A stretch of 64,000 nucleotides of DNA from Phycisphaeraceae bacterium (lineage in GTDB: Bacteria; Planctomycetota; Phycisphaerae; Phycisphaerales; UBA1924), in assembly GCA_019636845.1 (NCBI GenBank), contig JAHBWV010000001.1:2046001-2110000 (forward strand). Reading direction: 5' to 3'. This document shows, piece after piece, positions 1 to 8,341 of this stretch; the first letter of the stretch is position 1, and the number at the start of each line of letters is the position of its first letter. The notes under the pieces were generated by a model. The model was not told the origin of the DNA. It saw nothing but the letters and a program-made list of their open reading frames with translations, and made no database searches. The translations under genes were made by a program, and so were the position numbers.

Positions 1-529
1 CCTGCCCACCCCGCCCTGGATTCACGGACATGACCAGTGTCAGATCGAACGCATCGGCCGCCGGCCACAGCCGATCCACGGGCGTCGGCGGATTTATCGC
101 GATCCCGGCCGTCTTCCCCATCGCACGAACGGCGTCGGCAAGAGCGCGGAGCTCGCCGGGCGGCGCAACCTCTATGTGGAACGTGATATGGTCCGCGCCA
201 GCCTTTGCGAATGGCTCCACGAATCGCTCCGGATTCGTGACCATCAGGTGGACATCGAGAAACACCTGCGGCAGTTCTGCTCGCAGCGCCCTGACCATGT
301 CCGGCCCCATCGTGAGATTGTCCACAAAGTGCCCGTCCATCACATCGACGTGCAGCACCTTCGCACCCGACTCGACCGCTCGCCCGCACCACTCAGCCAT
401 GCGCCCGAAGTCCGCCGCGAGAATCGACGGAGCCGCCAGCGTGCTGCCCGACGATCGCGTCAGCAGGTTTGTGACAGAGCCACGCCCGAAGGCACCCGTT
501 TGTCCCGATGATGGTGGCTGTGGAGGCAT
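1..529 (-). CDS. rpe: Ribulose-phosphate 3-epimerase (3' end outside window)
   Basis: This enzyme interconverts D-ribulose 5-phosphate and D-xylulose 5-phosphate in the pentose phosphate pathway. The reverse strand encodes APSILAADF (first beta strand), then LHVDVMDGHFVDNLT with the conserved metal-binding His/Asp region, FLDVHLMVTNPERFV, GIAINPPTPVD and LVMSVNPGRGGQ just before the window edge. These are the ordered family motifs, so only the C-terminal quarter or so is missing. The usual phenylalanine in NPGFGGQ is arginine here. The ATG at 529 gives a roughly 30-residue Pro/Ser/Gly-rich lead before the barrel, longer than usual, so a downstream start is possible. It diverges from the UDP-sugar pyrophosphorylase gene with about 117 bp between the starts. 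Confidence 0.93.
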   Translation of the reverse strand, partial: MPPQPPSSGQTGAFGRGSVTNLLTRSSGSTLAAPSILAADFGRMAEWCGRAVESGAKVLHVDVMDGHFVDNLTMGPDMVRALRAELPQVFLDVHLMVTNPERFVEPFAKAGADHITFHIEVAPPGELRALADAVRAMGKTAGIAINPPTPVDRLWPAADAFDLTLVMSVNPGRGGQ

Positions 530-646
530 CGCTCAGAGCGTATCTCCGCCGGAGAAGCCGGGCCGTCGGTCCAGAACCGATCCCTCGAATTCGCTAGGAT
601 GCTTCCAGACCCCCACCGCCCCGGGGTGAGAACGGAGAGCCGCGTC

Positions 647-2089
647 ATGCCAGCCACCATCGCACTTCCTGCTGAACTTGTCGCACGGATCGATCGGGTC
701 GGTCAGTCCCACATCCTTGCGGCATATGACCGCCTGACCGATGCCGAGCGTGCCTCGCTCCTTGCCCAGCTTCAGTCACTCAATCTTGAGGAGATCCCCT
801 CGCTGATTGAAAGCTATGTAAGGCACAAGCCATCTTTCACACTTCCGGCCGGTCTCCAGCCCGCGCCGTACTTTCCGAACAATCCAGCGGCCTCGCAGCG
901 TTCGTGGGATCAGGCGGGTGCCCGGGCACGCGGGCTCGAACTGATCAACTCTGGAAAGGTCGCCTGTTTCACCGTCGCGGGCGGCCAGGGGACACGTCTC
1001 GGGTACGACGGGCCGAAAGGGTGCTATCCGGCCGGTGGCGTGAGCCGTAAGCCACTCTTCCAACTCTTTGCGGAGCAGATTGCCGCGTGGTCGAGGCGAT
1101 CCGGCCATGTCATCCCGTGGTACATCATGACCAGTCCGCTCAATCACGACGCGACGGTCGCGTTCTTCACTCGTCACAACTTCTTCGGCCTTCCTGCCGA
1201 GAGCATCATGTGCTTCCAGCAGGGCGTCATGCCCTCGTTCGATATGACCACCGGGCGAGTGTTGATGTCCTCACCTTCTGAGATCGCCACGAACCCGGAT
1301 GGGCACGGCGGCTCCATTGCCGCTCTGCACAAGTCCGGAGCGATCACCGACATGAAGCGACGGGGCATCACCACGCTGTCTTACTTCCAGGTAGACAACG
1401 CGACTGTCCGGGTGATCGATCCTGCTTTCATCGGGCTCCACTCATCGCCGGCCGACTCTTCTGCCGAGATGTCAAGCAAGATGATCCCGAAGGCATATCC
1501 CGAGGAGAAGCTTGGGCTTTTCTGCTCGTCCGGGGGACGCATCGAGGTCATCGAATACTCCGACCTCCCGATGGAGCTTCAACGTGAGAGGATGCCCGAC
1601 GGTTCGCTGCGATTCCTCGCCGGTTCAATCGCCGTTCATGTGATGGGCGTTGCGTTCGTTGAGCGATTGGCGACCGATCCGGCATTCTCGCTCCCATTCC
1701 ATCGCGCCGAGAAGAAAGTACCTTGCATCGATCCTGCTACCGGCGCGAGAATCGATCCTGCGGCTCCGAACGGCATCAAACTCGAGCGGTTTGTGTTCGA
1801 TGCGCTCCCGCTCTGTCGTGCCTCGATTGTCTATGAGACGGATCGCATCGAGGAGTTCGCGCCGATCAAGAACGCGAGCGGAGTCGACAGCCCCGAAAGC
1901 TGCACAAAGCTCCAAACGCTCAGAGCGGCACGCTGGCTCAGATCGGTCGGTATCGATGTCCCCCTCAACGACGCCGGCGAGCCGGACTGCACGATCGAAA
2001 TATCAGCAAGCACCGCGCTTGAACCCTCCGACCTGAGTTCGGCACGTCTCCCCAGGACGGTTCCGCGTGGCTCTTCGCTCGTGCTCTGA
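647..2089 (+). CDS. UDP-sugar pyrophosphorylase, eukaryote-like UDPGP family (UDP-GlcNAc type)
   Basis: A 480-residue nucleotidyltransferase of the UDPGP type 1 family (AGX/UAP1-like). It should form a UDP-sugar and pyrophosphate from UTP and a sugar 1-phosphate. The signature GGQGTRLGYDGPKG lies near residue 110, and the family motif NPDGHGGSIAALHKSG and the FQVDN strand follow. This matches the UDP-N-acetylhexosamine pyrophosphorylase branch better than bacterial GalU or GlmU, but the substrate (GlcNAc-1-P, GalNAc-1-P or Glc-1-P) is inferred. The ATG at 647 was chosen because the upstream in-frame codons from 599 lie in the divergent promoter region and look noncoding. It faces the guanine deaminase gene tail to tail. 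Confidence 0.85.
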   Translation: MPATIALPAELVARIDRVGQSHILAAYDRLTDAERASLLAQLQSLNLEEIPSLIESYVRHKPSFTLPAGLQPAPYFPNNPAASQRSWDQAGARARGLELINSGKVACFTVAGGQGTRLGYDGPKGCYPAGGVSRKPLFQLFAEQIAAWSRRSGHVIPWYIMTSPLNHDATVAFFTRHNFFGLPAESIMCFQQGVMPSFDMTTGRVLMSSPSEIATNPDGHGGSIAALHKSGAITDMKRRGITTLSYFQVDNATVRVIDPAFIGLHSSPADSSAEMSSKMIPKAYPEEKLGLFCSSGGRIEVIEYSDLPMELQRERMPDGSLRFLAGSIAVHVMGVAFVERLATDPAFSLPFHRAEKKVPCIDPATGARIDPAAPNGIKLERFVFDALPLCRASIVYETDRIEEFAPIKNASGVDSPESCTKLQTLRAARWLRSVGIDVPLNDAGEPDCTIEISASTALEPSDLSSARLPRTVPRGSSLVL

Positions 2090-2107
2090 TGCCCGATCGT
2101 GCCGGCA

Positions 2108-2132
2108 TAGGGAGCGCATCGCATGCTCCCGA
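2108..2132. terminator. Possible bidirectional terminator hairpin
   Basis: A perfect 6-bp stem GGGAGC / GCTCCC (2110-2115 and 2125-2130) with a 9-base loop sits between the converging stops of the pyrophosphorylase and guanine deaminase genes. There is no clear T-run on either side, so intrinsic termination is only suggested by the placement. Confidence 0.4.
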
Positions 2133-2137
2133 GATGT

Positions 2138-3397
2138 TTACCGGCGAGTCACGGCCATGCCCGCGACGAGTGTCTGCTCAATCCATCGATCGTCCCACGC
2201 ATAGAGCAGAGTCCCCAGTGGATCGACGGCCTCTTGCCACCGAACATCGGGCGTAACAACCAGCACATCGGCTTCCGCACCTGGTTCGAGCCGCGAGGTC
2301 CTCTTCCAACCGATCGCATCAGCGTTCCCGCTGGTGATCATCCACCATGCCCGGCCAGCCGCGATCACACCACCTTTGCCCGTGCTCGCGGCAACACGCT
2401 TCGACGTCTCGATCATCGCACGAGCTACACGCACCATGGATCGCTCGTTACCCCCAGCGATGTCCGATCCCACCGCCAGACGAACGCCGGAACGTCCGAG
2501 CGCCCCCAGATCGCAATCTCCGGACTGAAGAAACATGTTCGCGGTCGGACAGTGTGCGATCATGGAGTGCGTCGCGGCGAGTGTTGACCGCTCAGCTTCA
2601 TCGAGCCATACCCCATGCGCAAGGATGGACCGGGGTCCGAGCAAACCGGCATCCTGGTAGACACCGACATACGACCGCCCGTCAAAGAGGCGTGCGATCG
2701 CCTCGCACTCCCCCGTGCTCTCGGAGACATGCGTCTGCATCGGTGCATGGAGTCGCTGCACCGCCTCCCCGGCACCCGAGAGCAACTCTGGCGTACACGA
2801 GATCGCAAACCGTGGATTGATCGAGTGCTCGATCCTCGCCCCTCTCGACGCCGCGAAGCCGCGAGTCCACTCCGTCAGCGATACGGCCTCTCGCACCAGT
2901 TGCGCCGCCCCGCGGCACAACTCAGGTGGGGCGTTCCTGTCCATGAGCACTTGTCCGACCATCGCACGCATCCCGGCAGCAGCGAGGGCCTCGATCGAGG
3001 CCTTTGTTCCGTCATGATGCACAGTTCCGTACGCACATACTGAAGTTGTGCCGAATGACAGCAGCGATTGTGCCGCGCGCGTCGCGACCTCGCCGGCGAC
3101 ATCTGGGTCCTCCCACGCGCACTCAGCCGGGAAGATCGCCCGTTCCAGCCAATCGAGCAGTGTGAACCCGTCGATTCCGATCGAGTCGAACTGGGGCAGG
3201 TGCATGTGCGCATCCACGAAACCGGGCATGACGATCGCATGCTCACCGCCAGAATCCGGGCGCGGATCGATAATCCCCTCAGATACTCGCCTTATCACGC
3301 CGTCGGCGAGAAGAAGCGTGCCGGGCGTGAGACGAACTCCCCCGCGTCCATCCTGCAACATCAACGTGCCTGAGATGGTGCGGGTTTCTCCCATCAC
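2138..3397 (-). CDS. guaD: Guanine deaminase
   Basis: A 419-residue amidohydrolase-superfamily enzyme that deaminates guanine to xanthine in purine salvage or breakdown. The guanine deaminase signature PGFVDAHMHLPQFDSIG is present. Further zinc ligands are seen in MQTHVSES, ILAHGVWLDE and GSDIAGG, and CPTANMFLQSGD is the typical substrate-pocket loop. Length fits the family (about 430-450). It is cotranscribed behind a small membrane protein: the upstream stop (3394-3396) overlaps this ATG by 4 bases (ATGA). A related atrazine chlorohydrolase-type activity is less likely given the HMHLPQ motif. Confidence 0.88.
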   Translation of the reverse strand: MMGETRTISGTLMLQDGRGGVRLTPGTLLLADGVIRRVSEGIIDPRPDSGGEHAIVMPGFVDAHMHLPQFDSIGIDGFTLLDWLERAIFPAECAWEDPDVAGEVATRAAQSLLSFGTTSVCAYGTVHHDGTKASIEALAAAGMRAMVGQVLMDRNAPPELCRGAAQLVREAVSLTEWTRGFAASRGARIEHSINPRFAISCTPELLSGAGEAVQRLHAPMQTHVSESTGECEAIARLFDGRSYVGVYQDAGLLGPRSILAHGVWLDEAERSTLAATHSMIAHCPTANMFLQSGDCDLGALGRSGVRLAVGSDIAGGNERSMVRVARAMIETSKRVAASTGKGGVIAAGRAWWMITSGNADAIGWKRTSRLEPGAEADVLVVTPDVRWQEAVDPLGTLLYAWDDRWIEQTLVAGMAVTRR

Positions 3398-4122
3398 GGT
3401 GTCGCCGCTCGCGAGGCGATGAACGCGTTGAGTTCAGCGCCAAATTTGACGATCAGCCAGAGTCCCGCGTGCGTGACGCCGATCACGGTCAGCTCATGCC
3501 TGGGCAAGCGAAAGAGCCCCCACAGCGCGAGCGCGTATGCCGAGAGCCCAAGGACCCACTCGTCGATCTTTGTAGGGATCGGGATGTTTGAACTGACCAC
3601 GGCGTGCATGAGCGAGACCGCAAAGAACATCCTCGCTGCCGCGAGCTTTGCCTCGCTGAATCGCCTCTCCGTAAACACAGCGGCCATCATGACGGCGACA
3701 ATACCCGTTCCGGTGTGAACCGCGATGTCATAGAGCGTGGCAAGCCCTCGTGCGATGGCATGGGATGGTGCAAAGTACCCAGCCATTCCGACCGCCCCGA
3801 GCGTCAGGACTGCTGCCGAGATAATGAGCGTGTTGGGACCTGGGAAGCCGGGCCTGACAATTGGCGGAATCTGAGTCGTCTCAACCGACGCAGAGGGAGC
3901 GGCGTTCGTCCCACCCGCCGGCCCTGAAGCATCGTTGACGTACCTCTCCTTCACGACCGTCGGCGTCTTCACCTCGAGTCCCAGCGGTGCTGCCGCGACC
4001 GGCGGCGGCTTGATGCTGCCGTGCTCCTCCGGTTCGGCAAGGGGCACAAGTTCATCGCGCTCTTCATGAGCACCATCGCCCCCCGCGCCGGACAGACTCT
4101 CGCTCTTCCTGATCTCGTCCAT
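3394..4122 (-). CDS. Integral membrane protein, function unknown
   Basis: A 242-residue protein that I do not assign to a characterised family. The first 80 or so residues are charged and Pro/Glu-rich, with no signal peptide, and look cytoplasmic and disordered. The rest has about four to five hydrophobic helices (for example around TLIISAAVLTLGAVGMAGYF, TGIVAVMMAAVF, ARMFFAVSLMHAVV and SAYALALWGLF). Its stop overlaps the guanine deaminase start by ATGA, so the two are translationally coupled. A role in purine uptake is a guess from context only. The gap to the upstream phosphoglycerate mutase gene is 8 bases. Confidence 0.7.
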   Translation of the reverse strand: MDEIRKSESLSGAGGDGAHEERDELVPLAEPEEHGSIKPPPVAAAPLGLEVKTPTVVKERYVNDASGPAGGTNAAPSASVETTQIPPIVRPGFPGPNTLIISAAVLTLGAVGMAGYFAPSHAIARGLATLYDIAVHTGTGIVAVMMAAVFTERRFSEAKLAAARMFFAVSLMHAVVSSNIPIPTKIDEWVLGLSAYALALWGLFRLPRHELTVIGVTHAGLWLIVKFGAELNAFIASRAATP

Positions 4123-4130
4123 GCTGTACC

Positions 4131-5429
4131 TCAGGATGTGGTTCGTGTGCCGATCGGGCGCACACGCGCCAGCCCGCCGTGCAGGAAGTACTCCATAAGG
4201 TCGTGACCGTTCTCGATCCTCAGATCACTCGAAAGAGCCGCTGACTCTGTGAAAGGCCTCGACACTGCCGATTTCACGTATGCACCGGCGACAAGGAACG
4301 GCACGGGCGTCGCGTCGTGCTTTCGAGTGCTTACGAGCGTGTAGTGGTCGGGCATGTAGAGGAGCCGCCAGCCCGGCGCGCTCGGGTCAATATCCGGATC
4401 ACCGAACGTCCGCAGATGCTCGACGAGTGGCCTCATGATGTGCTCGTCGATCGCTTCCAATGCGGCGATCTTTGACTGCCAGTCTCCCTGGTGAGACAAC
4501 TCATCGGGCGATTCAACATGGCAGCAGACAACGTCGTACCGGTCGAGTGCCTCGCAGGTCGCCTTCCCCTGTGCCGCATAATCAGTGTCGTGATACGACG
4601 TGAGACCCGGGACGTGCAGGCGATCCCATCCGATCAGTGCCGCGATGCCTGCCAGCAGATCGACGGACGTGATCATCGCACCTCTGATACCGAATCGTGA
4701 CTCAAACGATGGAAGCGACGGGGCCGTGCCCTGCCCCCAGATCCAGGCCATGGACGCGGGCCTCTGCCCCTTCTCTCGCCTCGCCATGTTCACACGATGA
4801 GTCGAGAGGAGATCGATCGATTCCGACATCAGCCGTGATAACCGCCCCGACTCACTCCCACCACGCGGCACGTGCTTCGCCCACGGCAGACGAGGGATCT
4901 CGTGGGGCGGGGTCGTCTCGACGCCCTTGTAGTTCCGCCCTGCATGATCGACCAGTATGTTCCTGTACGAGACACCCGGAGTCTGGGAAAGCCCCTCCAC
5001 ATCCAACGGCACCACACGTCTCCAATGCTCCATCAGATCCGCAACGAGTGTCCTCGCCTCGGCATCACTGATCGCACCGGCCGAATGGTCCAGCATCAGC
5101 CCGGCGTCGCCGCTTCCCGGCTCGCCAGTCGTCACAAGGTTCAGCCGGAAGATCCAGTCCTTCTGATCAAGATTGAGTCCCAATGCCGCGGCCTCGATCG
5201 GGGCGCGACCGGTGTGATACCTGTCGGGGTCGTACCCGAGCAATGACATCGAGCAGACATCGGACCCCGCTTCGAAGCGTTGCGGCGTTGTTGCCGCACA
5301 TCCGACACGTCCAGCCCGTGCCAGTTCGGCGAGCACCGGCATGTGTGCCGCCTCAAAGGGCGTCTTGCCATCGAGAGAGTCGATCGGGAGGTCCGCTCCC
5401 CCATCCGGTATGACGATCGCATACTTCAC
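4131..5429 (-). CDS. apgM: 2,3-bisphosphoglycerate-independent phosphoglycerate mutase, archaeal type
   Basis: A 432-residue aPGAM of the alkaline phosphatase superfamily, interconverting 3- and 2-phosphoglycerate in glycolysis. The N-terminus KYAIVIPDGGADLPID carries the first metal-ligand Asp. SDVCSMSLLGYDPD includes the phosphoserine region, and CHVESPDELSH and PDHYTLVSTRKHD supply the remaining metal-binding His/Asp residues. The start is taken as GTG at 5429, because VKYAIVIPDGG is the conserved N-terminus; the ATG at 5609 would run into the divergent ureohydrolase gene. It is the first gene of a three-gene minus-strand run with the membrane protein and guanine deaminase. Enolase, the next glycolytic enzyme, lies about 47 kb away. 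Confidence 0.9.
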   Translation of the reverse strand: MKYAIVIPDGGADLPIDSLDGKTPFEAAHMPVLAELARAGRVGCAATTPQRFEAGSDVCSMSLLGYDPDRYHTGRAPIEAAALGLNLDQKDWIFRLNLVTTGEPGSGDAGLMLDHSAGAISDAEARTLVADLMEHWRRVVPLDVEGLSQTPGVSYRNILVDHAGRNYKGVETTPPHEIPRLPWAKHVPRGGSESGRLSRLMSESIDLLSTHRVNMARREKGQRPASMAWIWGQGTAPSLPSFESRFGIRGAMITSVDLLAGIAALIGWDRLHVPGLTSYHDTDYAAQGKATCEALDRYDVVCCHVESPDELSHQGDWQSKIAALEAIDEHIMRPLVEHLRTFGDPDIDPSAPGWRLLYMPDHYTLVSTRKHDATPVPFLVAGAYVKSAVSRPFTESAALSSDLRIENGHDLMEYFLHGGLARVRPIGTRTTS

Positions 5430-5496
5430 GCCGACAGGATACGCTGAACCGATTGACGAGACACCCTCCCTCTTAAGTGCCCGACTGGAGCAACCC

Positions 5497-6507
5497 ATGC
5501 ATTTCGATCCCGACGCAGCGGCAAGGCCCGGTTCCGGCATCTTCGGGCTCCCCCACCTCTTTGATGATGCTGAGATCGTGCTTCTGCCCGTACCCTTTGA
5601 CGCGACCACGTCCTACGGCAACGGCACCGCCCGGGGTCCGGAAGCGATCTTCGCCGCTTCATCGCAGGTCGATCTCTTCCATCGTCGCTTCGGGAAGATC
5701 TATGAGCACGGGATCCACATGCTCCGCCCCGACGAACGAATCGCCCGGCTCTCTGCCGAGGCACGCGAGATCGCGGTCCCCATCATCGAGAAGGGCGGCG
5801 CGGAGCCCGGGGATGAGCAGGATGTCGCACGCGTCAATATGGCGAGCGAGGAGATGAACGTGTTTGTCTACAAGCAAGCCGCATCGCTCCTCTCGGCAGG
5901 CAAGAAGATCGGCCTCATCGGTGGCGACCACTCCACGCCGTTCGGCATGATCAAGGCCCTCGCCGAGATGCACAAGGACATCGGCATCCTCCAACTGGAT
6001 GCCCACATGGACCTTCGTGATGCGTTCGAGGGCTTCCAGTGGTCACACGCCTCGATCATGCACAACGTGCTCTCACGAATCCCTGGCGTCTCTCGACTTG
6101 TACAGGTCGGCATCCGCGATTTTGGCCTGGGCGAGGTCGAGTGTGCCCGCGCCCACGGCTCCCGTTGCGCCGCCTTCTATGACGAAGCCATGTTCGAGGA
6201 GCGAGCGGCCGGCACTCCGTTTGATGGGTTGTGCCAGCGCATCGTCGATGCGCTCCCGGAGAAGGTCCACGTATCGTTCGACATCGACGGGCTCTGCCCC
6301 GCCTACTGCCCGCATACCGGCACGCCAGTGCCCGGCGGGCTCTCGTTCAATGAGGCAACCTACCTGCTCTGGAAACTCAAGCAATCCGGACGCAGGGTTG
6401 TCGGCTTTGACCTGGTCGAGGTCTGCCCCTCCCCCAGCGCAGCGGAGCCGGAGTGGGACGCGAACGTCGGCGCGAGGATGCTCTACACCATGTGCGGGCT
6501 GCTCTAA
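5497..6507 (+). CDS. speB: Ureohydrolase (agmatinase/arginase family)
   Basis: A 336-residue binuclear-manganese ureohydrolase, most like agmatinase (agmatine to putrescine and urea). The metal-binding motifs are present in order: GGDHSTPFG, LQLDAHMDLRD, and SFDIDGLCPAYCPHTGTP. In the last motif the usual DxDxxDP has the second aspartates intact (DID) but the Asp before Pro is Cys, and the 'APGTGTP' stretch reads CPHTGTP. An insertion around residues 80-120 (rich in Glu/Gly) makes it longer than the usual 300-310. The start at ATG 5497 follows CTGGAG; it diverges from apgM. Whether the substrate is agmatine, arginine, guanidinobutyrate or another guanidine cannot be settled here. Confidence 0.82.
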   Translation: MHFDPDAAARPGSGIFGLPHLFDDAEIVLLPVPFDATTSYGNGTARGPEAIFAASSQVDLFHRRFGKIYEHGIHMLRPDERIARLSAEAREIAVPIIEKGGAEPGDEQDVARVNMASEEMNVFVYKQAASLLSAGKKIGLIGGDHSTPFGMIKALAEMHKDIGILQLDAHMDLRDAFEGFQWSHASIMHNVLSRIPGVSRLVQVGIRDFGLGEVECARAHGSRCAAFYDEAMFEERAAGTPFDGLCQRIVDALPEKVHVSFDIDGLCPAYCPHTGTPVPGGLSFNEATYLLWKLKQSGRRVVGFDLVEVCPSPSAAEPEWDANVGARMLYTMCGLL

Positions 6508-6533
6508 CCGAGCGGCTCCGCAGGGTGTTCGAC

Positions 6534-7241
6534 TCACACCCGAAACGTGGGCAGATCCGCGTTTGGAAGCACGATCCCCAACGCGATGCCGATTGCCGCG
6601 CCGCCGATCGACGCGCCAAATCCAACGACGTACTTCGCGCCGAAGAAGAAGAGCAGCACAAACGCGAGCAGCCCGAACTGCGCCCCACGTTCGGAGTCGA
6701 GCATCCTTCGTACGGGCGGGAAGACGCTCGCAGCGATGCGAAATCCGTCCAGCGGCGGCACCGGCAGCAGGTTGAACAGACAGAGAATGACATTCAGCAC
6801 GACTGCGTACATCCAGAATCTCGCCGTGTTGGTGAACAGCGGCTCTTCGAATCTGAATCCCTGCACCCAATGCCCTTGACCGAAGCCGATCCAGATGCAC
6901 AACGCGACAATCGCCCCGAACGCGATCAGCAGATTCATCAAGGGGCCGGCCAGCGACACGATCGCGTCACCATACCGCCCACGAATCCGCGCAGGATTCA
7001 CAGGCATCTGTCCCCACGTGAAGCCGAACAACGCAAAGAGCAGCCAGGCCATCGGCGGTATATGAACAAGCGGGTTGATCGTGAGATGCCCGCTGAGACG
7101 GGGCGTGTCATCCCCGAGCCGCGTCGCCACCCAGCCGTGGGCGAGCTCGTGCAGCACGATCGAGCCGATCACCACGACGACCCATGAGACCAGAGCAACG
7201 GGGTTGCTCTCCAGCATGCGCCCTGCCCACCACCAATCCAT
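6534..7241 (-). CDS. Small M50 family site-2 protease
   Basis: A 235-residue polytopic membrane metalloprotease of the site-2 protease family. The zinc motif VLHELAHGWVA (HExxH) lies in the first third and a second metal-ligand region, NLLPVPPLDGFRIA, lies in the C-terminal half. Several hydrophobic helices flank both. There are no PDZ or CBS domains, so it belongs to the minimal S2P group whose substrates are usually unknown. It converges with the ureohydrolase gene and lies downstream of rplT, separated by a terminator hairpin at 7291-7330. Confidence 0.88.
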   Translation of the reverse strand: MDWWWAGRMLESNPVALVSWVVVVIGSIVLHELAHGWVATRLGDDTPRLSGHLTINPLVHIPPMAWLLFALFGFTWGQMPVNPARIRGRYGDAIVSLAGPLMNLLIAFGAIVALCIWIGFGQGHWVQGFRFEEPLFTNTARFWMYAVVLNVILCLFNLLPVPPLDGFRIAASVFPPVRRMLDSERGAQFGLLAFVLLFFFGAKYVVGFGASIGGAAIGIALGIVLPNADLPTFRV

Positions 7242-7290
7242 GCCGTGACCTCCGTGTCAGAGACACCCGACGACCCAGCATAGCACGGAG

Positions 7291-7330
7291 TCAGGAAAGA
7301 CAAGACGCCCGGCATGAGCCGAGCGTCTTG
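7291..7330 (-). terminator. Intrinsic terminator of rpmI-rplT
   Basis: Just past the rplT stop the minus strand folds CAAGACGC-T-CGGC / GCCG-G-GCGTCTTG (7301-7330), a long stem with one T-G wobble and a 4-base loop. It is followed by the pyrimidine run TCTTTCC. This is a convincing rho-independent terminator for the ribosomal protein operon. Confidence 0.75.
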
Positions 7331-7356
7331 GTCGATTCAGAAACCGATGATTTCCG

Positions 7357-7731
7357 TCAGGACTTGGCGGGCACAGCCCGCGAGGCCTTGACCGCCTTCT
7401 CCACGATCGTGTCGAAGAGCTTGGGATCCTCGATCGCGATCTGGCTCAGCATCTTGCGGTTCAGGTTGATGCCGGCCATTTTCAGGCCATTGATGAAGAG
7501 CGAGTACCGGGTGCCACGCATGCGGCATGCCGCGGTGATACGGGTGATCCACAGCGAGCGCATGTCGCGCTTGCGGGCCCGACGGTCACGATACGCGTAC
7601 ACGCCGGCACGAATAATGGCGTTCCTGGCGTGGTACAGGTGGTGGCTCTTCACTCCGTAGTACCCGCGGGCCTTCCGGAGAATCCGATTCCGCATCTTGG
7701 TCTTGGCCGAACCCTTGCGAACGCGAGGCAT
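7357..7731 (-). CDS. rplT: Large ribosomal subunit protein bL20
   Basis: Ribosomal protein L20, 124 residues, an early 23S rRNA-binding assembly protein. The N-terminus MPRVRKGSAKTKMRN and the stretches RKARGYYGVKSHHLYHA, RDRRARKRDMRSLWI and ACRMRGTRYSLFINGLK are diagnostic. The start at 7731 is set by this conserved N-terminus; an upstream in-frame GTG at 7818 would add 29 residues without homology. It lies 125 bp downstream of rpmI, in the usual order. The infC gene that normally leads this operon is not adjacent. Confidence 0.97.
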   Translation of the reverse strand: MPRVRKGSAKTKMRNRILRKARGYYGVKSHHLYHARNAIIRAGVYAYRDRRARKRDMRSLWITRITAACRMRGTRYSLFINGLKMAGINLNRKMLSQIAIEDPKLFDTIVEKAVKASRAVPAKS

Positions 7732-7855
7732 GCCGAAACTCCTCTTCTTTGTCCGACGGGGCGCCGACGAAAGCCGACGACTTGTGCCCGGCGGGCCGGT
7801 GTGAGTCACCGAAACCACGAGTACAGCCCGAGACGTTCGGGCTCAAGCTGATCGA

Positions 7856-8158
7856 TCACTTTGCCTTGGACGCCTCAGCGGCCCGGGCTTCTTTCCTCGC
7901 CTTGCTCTCAGCGGGCGAGGGGCTGCGACGCAGCGCCGCCCGCGGCTGTGTACGCCCGCGCAGACGCCGGAACAGCAGTTTCTCGAGTCTCTTGCTGTCG
8001 GCACTCGCCATGAAGCTGCCCTTGCGCAGCTTGCGGAGACGCTTGCCCGACTTGTGAGAACGAAGGTGCTTGAAGTTCGCAGACTTGTGGCGGATCTTCC
8101 CGGTCTTGGAGACCCGGATCCGCTTCAACAAGCCCTTATGGCTTTTGTTCTTGGACAT
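7856..8158 (-). CDS. rpmI: Large ribosomal subunit protein bL35 with C-terminal extension
   Basis: Ribosomal protein L35. MSKNKSHKGLLKRIRVSKTG, then KHLRSHKSGKRLRKLRKG, are the typical basic segments. Normal L35 is about 65 residues; this one is 100. The extra 35 residues form an Ala/Lys/Arg/Glu-rich tail (RRSPSPAESKARKEARAAEA) that is probably disordered or helical. A good Shine-Dalgarno AAGGA lies 9 bases before the ATG. It starts the rpmI-rplT pair; a possible promoter and a small hairpin lie in the 5' leader. Confidence 0.95.
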   Translation of the reverse strand: MSKNKSHKGLLKRIRVSKTGKIRHKSANFKHLRSHKSGKRLRKLRKGSFMASADSKRLEKLLFRRLRGRTQPRAALRRSPSPAESKARKEARAAEASKAK

Positions 8159-8173
8159 GGCGCCAATCCTTCA

Positions 8174-8190
8174 CCGGAGCAGTGGTCCGG
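8174..8190 (-). promoter_or_regulatory. Small leader hairpin before the rpmI ribosome binding site
   Basis: On the minus strand CCGGA / TCCGG (5-bp stem, 7-base loop) ends a few bases before the AAGGA Shine-Dalgarno of rpmI. In other bacteria this operon is autoregulated by L20 through leader RNA structure. Whether this short hairpin does so is unproven. Confidence 0.25.
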
Positions 8191-8245
8191 TTGTGCTTGC
8201 GACGAGAAAACAATCCCTCCGGCGAGCCGGGATGGGGAGGGGAAG

Positions 8246-8272
8246 ATTAGACACCCCAACCCCGAACAGCAA
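8246..8272 (-). promoter_or_regulatory. Possible sigma-70 promoter for rpmI-rplT
   Basis: The minus strand carries TCTAAT (8246-8251), a 5/6 match to the -10 box, about 88-93 bases before the rpmI start. A weak TTGCTG (8267-8272) sits 15 bases upstream of it. The -35 match and spacing are poor, so this is tentative. Confidence 0.3.
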
Positions 8273-8316
8273 GGCAACCTGAGAAGACCGACCTCACACG
8301 ACCCGACCGCTTGCAG

Positions 8317-8332
8317 CGGACATTCATGTCCG
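8317..8332. repeat. Inverted repeat downstream of the sigma/membrane-protein pair
   Basis: The perfect 16-base palindrome CGGACATTCATGTCCG (7-bp arms) lies just past the stop at 8342. There is no T-run on the transcribed side, so it may act as an mRNA 3' hairpin or may be chance. Confidence 0.3.
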
Positions 8333-8341
8333 TTTCATGGC

